Shown one piece after another: positions 6,211-10,253 of a stretch of 10,253 nucleotides of DNA. The notes under the pieces are model-generated. The model made no database searches and was not told the origin of the DNA. It worked only from the letters and a program-made list of their open reading frames with translations. The DNA is taken from positions 1 to 10,253 of the forward strand of contig JACPHL010000002.1 of the NCBI GenBank assembly GCA_016188625.1, read 5' to 3'. Numbering within the stretch: the first letter of the stretch is position 1; each line of letters starts with the position of its first letter. The DNA comes from Candidatus Rokuibacteriota bacterium (lineage in GTDB: Bacteria; Methylomirabilota; Methylomirabilia; Rokubacteriales; JACPHL01). Both the position numbers and the translations under genes were made by a program.

Positions 6211-6402
6211 TTCGTGAACGCCGCCAGCGGACGTCGGACGGGTGGCGCGCCGGGCGGGGCGCCCCACGCGGCGAGCCGGGGGACCCCACACCGGGCGGGG
6301 GTGGCGAGCCGAGTGGGGCTGCCCGGCGCGACAGGACCCGTCCGCCTCGCGGGAAGCCGTTCATGAAAGGACCCGTCCGCCTCGCGGGAAGCCGTTCATG
6401 AA
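6211..6402. repeat. Long imperfect palindrome between convergent genes
   Basis: Nested complementary blocks, outside to inside: 6211-6220 with 6358-6367 (9 of 10); 6235-6243 (CGGACGGGT) with 6336-6344 (perfect 9); 6246-6255 (CGCGCCGGGC) with 6321-6330 (perfect 10); 6261-6267 (GCCCCAC) with 6313-6319 (perfect 7); 6269-6272 with 6308-6311. The right arm is followed by a second exact 35-bp copy of its outer part (6368-6402). The span fills most of the 222-bp gap between the DUF1850 stop and the TRAP permease stop. It could be a bidirectional terminator, a MITE-like element or a structured RNA. No transposase motif or T-run is seen. Confidence 0.6.
6333..6402. repeat. Exact tandem duplication, 2 x 35 bp
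   Basis: Bases 6333-6367 and 6368-6402 are identical over all 35 positions and directly adjacent. Each unit starts AGGACCCGTCCGCC and ends with the 8-bp palindrome TTCATGAA. The period is not a multiple of three and both flanking genes end before it, so it is not coding. It ends 9 bp beyond the TRAP permease stop codon. Confidence 0.95.
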
Positions 6403-6411
6403 CAATCGCGG

Positions 6412-8490
6412 TCAGATCCAGGGCACGGCCTGACCCCGGACCCGGTGGCGCTGGAGGCTGTAGACGAGCGCCATCACCCCCAGGCCCGCCATGTCGGTGT
6501 AGAGGCCGGGCTTGACCAGGGCCAGGGCGGCCGCGAAGAGGAGGACGCGCTCGGGGAGGCGCGCCTCGGTGATGAGGAAGCCCTGCATCGCGGCCGCCAG
6601 CCCATACATCCCCACGGTGGCGGTCACGAAGATCCAGGCCGCCTCCCAGGGCGTGGTCTCGATGAGAAGCATCTGGGGGGCGGTGATGAACATGTACGGC
6701 AGCAGGAAGGTGCGCATGTCGAGCTTGAAGGCCTGGATCCCGGCCCTCAGCGGGTCGCAGCGCGCGATCCCCGCCGCGGCGTAAGCCGCCAGCCCGACCG
6801 GGGGGGTGTCGTCGGCCAGGATGCCGAAATAGAAGACGAAGAGGTGGGCGGCGATGAGGGGGATCGTGGGCGCCATCAGCGAGATGGCCGGGGCGGTCAG
6901 GGTGGCCATGATGATGTAGGTGGCGGTGGTGGGGACCCCCATCCCGAGCACGAGGCTGGCGATCATGGTCAGGAAGAGGGCCGTGAAGAGGTCCGCCTGG
7001 GGGAAGAGGACGAGGAGACCCGCGGGGAGCGAGCCGGCCAGCTCGACGACGATGTTGGAGAGGTTGAGGCCGATCCCGGTCAGGGTCACGACCCCCACGA
7101 TGATCCCCGCCGAGGCGGTGGTCGCCGCGACCCCGGCCATGGTGCGGGCCCCCATGTAGAGCCCGCGCAGCAGCCGGCCCCCGATCGCCCACCCCGAGAC
7201 CTCCTCGCCCTTCACCCCAGAGAACTCGACTCCCCGGAGGTTCCGGAGGGTGCCGGCCACCACATAGAGGGCCGCGGCGGCGACGATGGCGTAGAAGGCC
7301 GCCGTAAGCGGGGTGTACTGGGCCCAGATCAGGGCCCAGAGGAGGACCCCGACGGGGATCAGGTAGTGGATCCCCGAGAGGAAGGTGGCCCAGAAGCGCG
7401 GCAGCTCCTCCCGGGGCAGGCCCCGGATCCCGTGCTTCAGGGCCAGGAGGTGGACGGCCCCGAGGAGCGCGAGCTGGTCGATCACCGCGGGGAGGACGGC
7501 GGCCTTGACGACCTCGAGGTAGGGGATCCGGAGCCACTCGGCCATCACGAAGGCGGCGGCCCCCATGATGGGGGGCATGAGCTGGCCGTTCCCGGAGGCG
7601 GCCGTCTCGATCCCCGCGGCGGTCTCGGGGGCGTAGCCGACGCGCTTCATCAGCGGGATGGTGAAGTTCCCGGTGGTCGCCACGTTGGCGATGGAGGAGC
7701 CCGAGATGGTCCCCATGAAGGCCGAGGCCACCACGGCCGCCTTGGCCGGGCCGCCCCGGGTGCCGCCGAAGAGGGAGAAGGCCAGCCGGATCAGGTACTC
7801 GCCGATCCCGGTCTGGTCCAGGATCGCCCCGAACAGGACGAAGGCGAAGACGAAGGTCGAGGAGACCCAGAGGGGGATCCCGAAGATCCCCTCGGTGGTG
7901 AGGTAGAGGTGATCGACCACGCGGCGGATGGTGTAGCCGCGGTGGGCGATGATCAGGGGGAGGAAGGGGCCGAGGAAGGCGTAGCCGATGAAGCAGGCGG
8001 TGATGAGCGGGAGGATCCAACCCACGGTCCGCCGGGTCGCCTCCAGGATGAACAGGATGCAGAGGACCCCCGTGACGATGTCCGTGGTCGTGGGGTCCCC
8101 GACCCGCCGGACGAGGGCCGCCTGGAACCAGTAGACGTAGAAGGCGGTCCAGGCCCCGAGGAGGGCCAGGCCGACGTCGTAGGCCGGCAGGCCCTGCCGC
8201 CCGATCCGGCGGGCGGCGGGGTAGAAGATGAAGCAGAGGGCCAGGCCGAAGGCGAGGTGGACCGCCCGCTGCTCGACCCCGGGGAGCGTCCCGAAGGCGG
8301 CGGTCCAGAGCTGGAAGCCGGACCAGGCCACCGCCACGGCGCCGGTCGCGTAGAGGAGCGGCCCGCTGAACGTGCGGGCCCCGAACTCCGCCTCCCGGAC
8401 GAGGCGCTCGGCCTCGGCCGCGCCCTCCTCCTCCGGTGCCCCCTCGGCCCTGGCGTCGGAGGGCACTACTCCACCGGAAGAGTCCGCCAT
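6412..8490 (-). CDS. TRAP transporter permease, fused 4TM/12TM (DctQM) type, TAXI-associated
   Basis: 692 aa, very hydrophobic. A charged cytoplasmic N-terminus (1-40) is followed by four DctQ-like membrane segments (about 43-65, 74-92, 104-126, 138-150). A DctM domain (PF06808) then fills most of the rest. Diagnostic blocks are GTISGSSIANVATTGNFTIP (260-279), SGNGQLMPPIMGAAAFVMAE (299-318), the pseudo-repeat LGMGVPTTATYIIM (515-528) and GILADDTPPVGLAAYAAAGI (556-575). It is the inner-membrane secondary transporter that takes substrate from a TAXI receptor. The ATG at 8490 lacks a clear Shine-Dalgarno. It lies 40 bp after the aldehyde dehydrogenase stop, so the two are probably one transcript. 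It faces the TAXI and DUF1850 genes, which is unusual because all three are normally co-oriented. Confidence 0.94.
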   Translation of the reverse strand: MADSSGGVVPSDARAEGAPEEEGAAEAERLVREAEFGARTFSGPLLYATGAVAVAWSGFQLWTAAFGTLPGVEQRAVHLAFGLALCFIFYPAARRIGRQGLPAYDVGLALLGAWTAFYVYWFQAALVRRVGDPTTTDIVTGVLCILFILEATRRTVGWILPLITACFIGYAFLGPFLPLIIAHRGYTIRRVVDHLYLTTEGIFGIPLWVSSTFVFAFVLFGAILDQTGIGEYLIRLAFSLFGGTRGGPAKAAVVASAFMGTISGSSIANVATTGNFTIPLMKRVGYAPETAAGIETAASGNGQLMPPIMGAAAFVMAEWLRIPYLEVVKAAVLPAVIDQLALLGAVHLLALKHGIRGLPREELPRFWATFLSGIHYLIPVGVLLWALIWAQYTPLTAAFYAIVAAAALYVVAGTLRNLRGVEFSGVKGEEVSGWAIGGRLLRGLYMGARTMAGVAATTASAGIIVGVVTLTGIGLNLSNIVVELAGSLPAGLLVLFPQADLFTALFLTMIASLVLGMGVPTTATYIIMATLTAPAISLMAPTIPLIAAHLFVFYFGILADDTPPVGLAAYAAAGIARCDPLRAGIQAFKLDMRTFLLPYMFITAPQMLLIETTPWEAAWIFVTATVGMYGLAAAMQGFLITEARLPERVLLFAAALALVKPGLYTDMAGLGVMALVYSLQRHRVRGQAVPWI

Positions 8491-8530
8491 GCGGCGTGCG
8501 GAGCGAGGGGCGGGGCGCCGCCCGCTTCCC

Positions 8531-10015
8531 TCACACGTCGATCTGGGCCTTCTGGAGCCTGCCCGAGTAGTCGATGTAGACCGTCTTCCACTCCGTCATG
8601 ATGTCCAGGACCGTCCACCCCCCCTCGCGGTGGCCGTTGCCCGTCTGGCGCACGCCGCCGAAGGGGAACTGGATCTCCGCCCCGATGGTGGACGCGTTGA
8701 CGTAGGTGACCCCCGTGGCGATGTCCTGGATGGCCCGGAACGCGCGGTCGATGTCCCGGGTGTAGATCGCCGAGGAGAGGCCGTAGTTGGTGTTGTTGCA
8801 GATCTCGACGGCCTCCTCCAGGCTCCGCGCCCGGAGGACCGAGACCGAGGGGCCGAAGATCTCCTCCCGGGCGATCCGCATCCCCGGGTCCACCTCGCCG
8901 AAGATCGTGGGCCTGTAGAAGAACCCCCGCCGGAGCTCCCCCTCGGTGGCGATCTCGCCGCCGAGGAGCACCCGGGCGCCCTCCTTCCGGCCGATCTCGG
9001 TGTACTCGTGGATCCGCCGGAGCTGGGTCTCGTTGATGACCGGCCCCACGTCGGTCGTCTCCTCGAGCCCCGAGCCGAGGCGCAGCCCCTTGGCCCGGTC
9101 CACGAAGGCCTGGGTGAACCCCTTCAGCACCGCGTCGTGGACGATCACCCGGCTCGCCGCGGTGCAGCGCTGTCCCGAGGTCCCGAACCCTCCCCAGATC
9201 GCCCCCTCCACGGCCAGGTCGAGGGCGGCGTCGTCCATGACCAGGATGGCGTTCTTGCCCCCCATCTCCAGCGAGACCTTCTTGTACGTCTCCGCCGAGA
9301 CCCTAGCGATCTCGCGCCCCGTCTCGCTGGAGCCCGTGAAGGAGACCAGATTCACGCCGGGGTGCCGGACGAGGGCGGCCCCGGCCTCCTCGCCGTAGCC
9401 GTGGACGAGGTTGACGACCCCGGGCGGGAGGCCGGCCTCGATCAGGATCTCGACGAAGGCATGGGCCATCAGCGGGGTGTCCTCGGCCGGCTTGAAGACG
9501 ACGGTGTTGCCGCAGACGATCGCGGGGAGGAGCTTCCAGGTGGGGATGGCCAGCGGGAAGTTCCACGGGGTGATCGCCGCCACGACCCCGACCGGGACCC
9601 GCATGGCGACCCCGAACTTCGAGGGGAGCTCGCAGGGGACGTGGTGGCCGAAGAGCCGCCGCCCCTCGCCGGCCATGTAGTAGGCGGTGTCGATCCCCTC
9701 CTGGACGTCGCCCCGGGCCTCCTTGAGGACCTTCCCCATCTCCCGGACCATGAGGCGGGCCAGCTCCTCCTTCCGCTTGAGGAGCAGCTCGCCCGCCCGG
9801 AAGACGATCTCGGCCCGCCGGGGCGCCGGGTAGAGCCGCCAGCTCTTGAAGGCCTCCCGGGCGGCCTCGACCGCCCGATCCACGTCCGCCGCGTCCGACC
9901 GCGGGAAGCGCCCGAGGAGATCTTCCTTGTTGGCTGGGTTGAGGTCCTCGAAGGTCCGGCCCGAGGCCGCCTCCACCCATTCGCCGCCGATGTAGTTCCG
10001 ATACGTGGTCGTCAT
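8531..10015 (-). CDS. NAD(P)-dependent aldehyde dehydrogenase (ALDH superfamily), substrate unknown
   Basis: 494 aa, full length for the superfamily, probably cytoplasmic. All catalytic elements are present: TPWNFP with oxyanion N152, FKPAEDTP with cofactor-binding K175, the Rossmann FTGSSETG (226-233), LEMGGKNA with general base E250, and [12 protein letters not shown] with nucleophile C284. The C-terminal [10 protein letters not shown] and [17 protein letters not shown] are also intact. It oxidises an aldehyde to the acid. The TGNGHRE ending recalls amino-acid or sugar-acid semialdehyde dehydrogenases, such as those making 2-oxoglutarate, but the substrate cannot be fixed. ATG at 10015 was chosen over TTG at 10030, because GGGGAGGG just after that TTG is a well-placed Shine-Dalgarno for the ATG. 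The gene probably leads an operon with the TRAP permease. Confidence 0.94.
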   Translation of the reverse strand: MTTTYRNYIGGEWVEAASGRTFEDLNPANKEDLLGRFPRSDAADVDRAVEAAREAFKSWRLYPAPRRAEIVFRAGELLLKRKEELARLMVREMGKVLKEARGDVQEGIDTAYYMAGEGRRLFGHHVPCELPSKFGVAMRVPVGVVAAITPWNFPLAIPTWKLLPAIVCGNTVVFKPAEDTPLMAHAFVEILIEAGLPPGVVNLVHGYGEEAGAALVRHPGVNLVSFTGSSETGREIARVSAETYKKVSLEMGGKNAILVMDDAALDLAVEGAIWGGFGTSGQRCTAASRVIVHDAVLKGFTQAFVDRAKGLRLGSGLEETTDVGPVINETQLRRIHEYTEIGRKEGARVLLGGEIATEGELRRGFFYRPTIFGEVDPGMRIAREEIFGPSVSVLRARSLEEAVEICNNTNYGLSSAIYTRDIDRAFRAIQDIATGVTYVNASTIGAEIQFPFGGVRQTGNGHREGGWTVLDIMTEWKTVYIDYSGRLQKAQIDV

Positions 10016-10021
10016 CGCGTC

Positions 10022-10026
10022 CCTCC
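10022..10026 (-). promoter_or_regulatory. Shine-Dalgarno that decides the aldehyde dehydrogenase start
   Basis: The minus strand reads GGAGG within GGGGAGGG, 6 nt before ATG 10015. The longer reading from TTG 10030 would place this site inside the coding region, so the shorter protein is preferred. Confidence 0.7.
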
Positions 10027-10253
10027 CCAAAAGCCTATTCGGACAGGTTCTTCCGACTTTCGAGTGGGTGGAGGCCCCGCCGGGGGTTCCCGGCGAGCGA
10101 ATTCCGGGCGAGCCGTGTGGCCGTGCGCAGCGCAGGGCGGGGCGGAGCGCGCCGGCCCGAAAGCACGGACCCAGAGGGTCGGGTCTTGGCCCGCCCCCTT
10201 GGCCCGGGGGTGACAGCGAGCGGAGCGAGCGCCAGAGGGGCGGAGCCCCTATG
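10027..10253. other. Upstream region of the aldehyde dehydrogenase operon
   Basis: No gene was recognised in these 227 bp. They contain TCGGA-N8-TCCGA (10039-10056), a possible operator. There is a perfect 7-bp hairpin CGCCGGG/CCCGGCG (10078-10095) and a 5-bp hairpin GACCC/GGGTC (10168-10180). AGCGAGCG occurs twice (10215-10222 and 10224-10231). A hairpin AGGGGC/GCCCCT (10236-10250) has the same GGGGC-GGA-GCCCC core, inverted, as hairpin 1 of copy B. No convincing -35/-10 pair or sigma-54 box was found for the minus strand. The terminal ATG (10251-10253) cannot be judged as a start. Confidence 0.5.

Noticed and set aside
6333-6402. CRISPR array
   Set aside because: Only two copies, directly adjacent with no spacers, and no cas gene nearby.
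6197-8020. Long minus-strand frame shifted relative to the permease
   Set aside because: Proline-, histidine- and arginine-rich shadow of the permease frame, which itself carries intact TRAP motifs over its full length.
6445-8601. Long plus-strand open frame antisense to the TRAP permease
   Set aside because: Its composition is dominated by G, D, E and H repeats and it mirrors the permease codons. No family motif or credible start context.
8372-10213. Long plus-strand frame antisense to the aldehyde dehydrogenase
   Set aside because: Shadow frame. The opposite strand encodes a complete ALDH with all catalytic residues.
10236-10253. ATG at the right edge as the start of a plus-strand gene
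   Set aside because: Only three bases are visible and a GC hairpin occupies the place of a ribosome-binding site.

Overview
The window is about 10 kb of very GC-rich bacterial DNA with tightly packed operons. It carries a ferredoxin-dependent 2-oxoacid oxidoreductase, an HdrA-type flavoprotein and a TRAP-TAXI uptake system. This mix, together with GC-rich hairpin repeats between genes, suggests an uncultured soil or subsurface lineage such as Methylomirabilota (Rokubacteria or NC10 type). That placement is an impression from gene content and composition and was not tested. No rRNA, tRNA, phage or transposase gene was seen.

Left part (1-4249, all minus strand): korD, korA, korB and korC encode a four-subunit 2-oxoacid:ferredoxin oxidoreductase (4Fe-4S protein, alpha, TPP-binding beta, gamma). 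The genes overlap by 4 bp or are 3 bp apart. About 120 bp after korC, across a structured repeat, comes an hdrA-like gene that runs off the left edge of the window. Together they suggest that electrons from oxidative decarboxylation of a 2-oxoacid, probably 2-oxoglutarate, pass through KorD to HdrA and its unseen partners.

Middle (4250-6189): a divergent promoter region of about 270 bp, then, on the plus strand, a TAXI-family periplasmic substrate-binding protein and a DUF1850 membrane-anchored protein. A second copy of the structured repeat lies between them.

Right part (6190-10253): a convergent intergenic region (6190-6411) holds a long imperfect palindrome with an exact 35-bp tandem duplication at one end. 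Beyond it, on the minus strand, are the fused 4TM/12TM TRAP permease that should partner the TAXI protein and, upstream of that, an NAD(P)-dependent aldehyde dehydrogenase. The transporter is therefore split over two convergent units instead of one operon.

A plausible overall reading is uptake of an organic acid, oxidation of an aldehyde intermediate, and entry of a 2-oxoacid into Kor/HdrA electron transfer. The substrate cannot be read from the sequence. The most unusual material is non-coding: a two-hairpin element present twice with a compensatory base-pair change, and the palindrome between the convergent genes.
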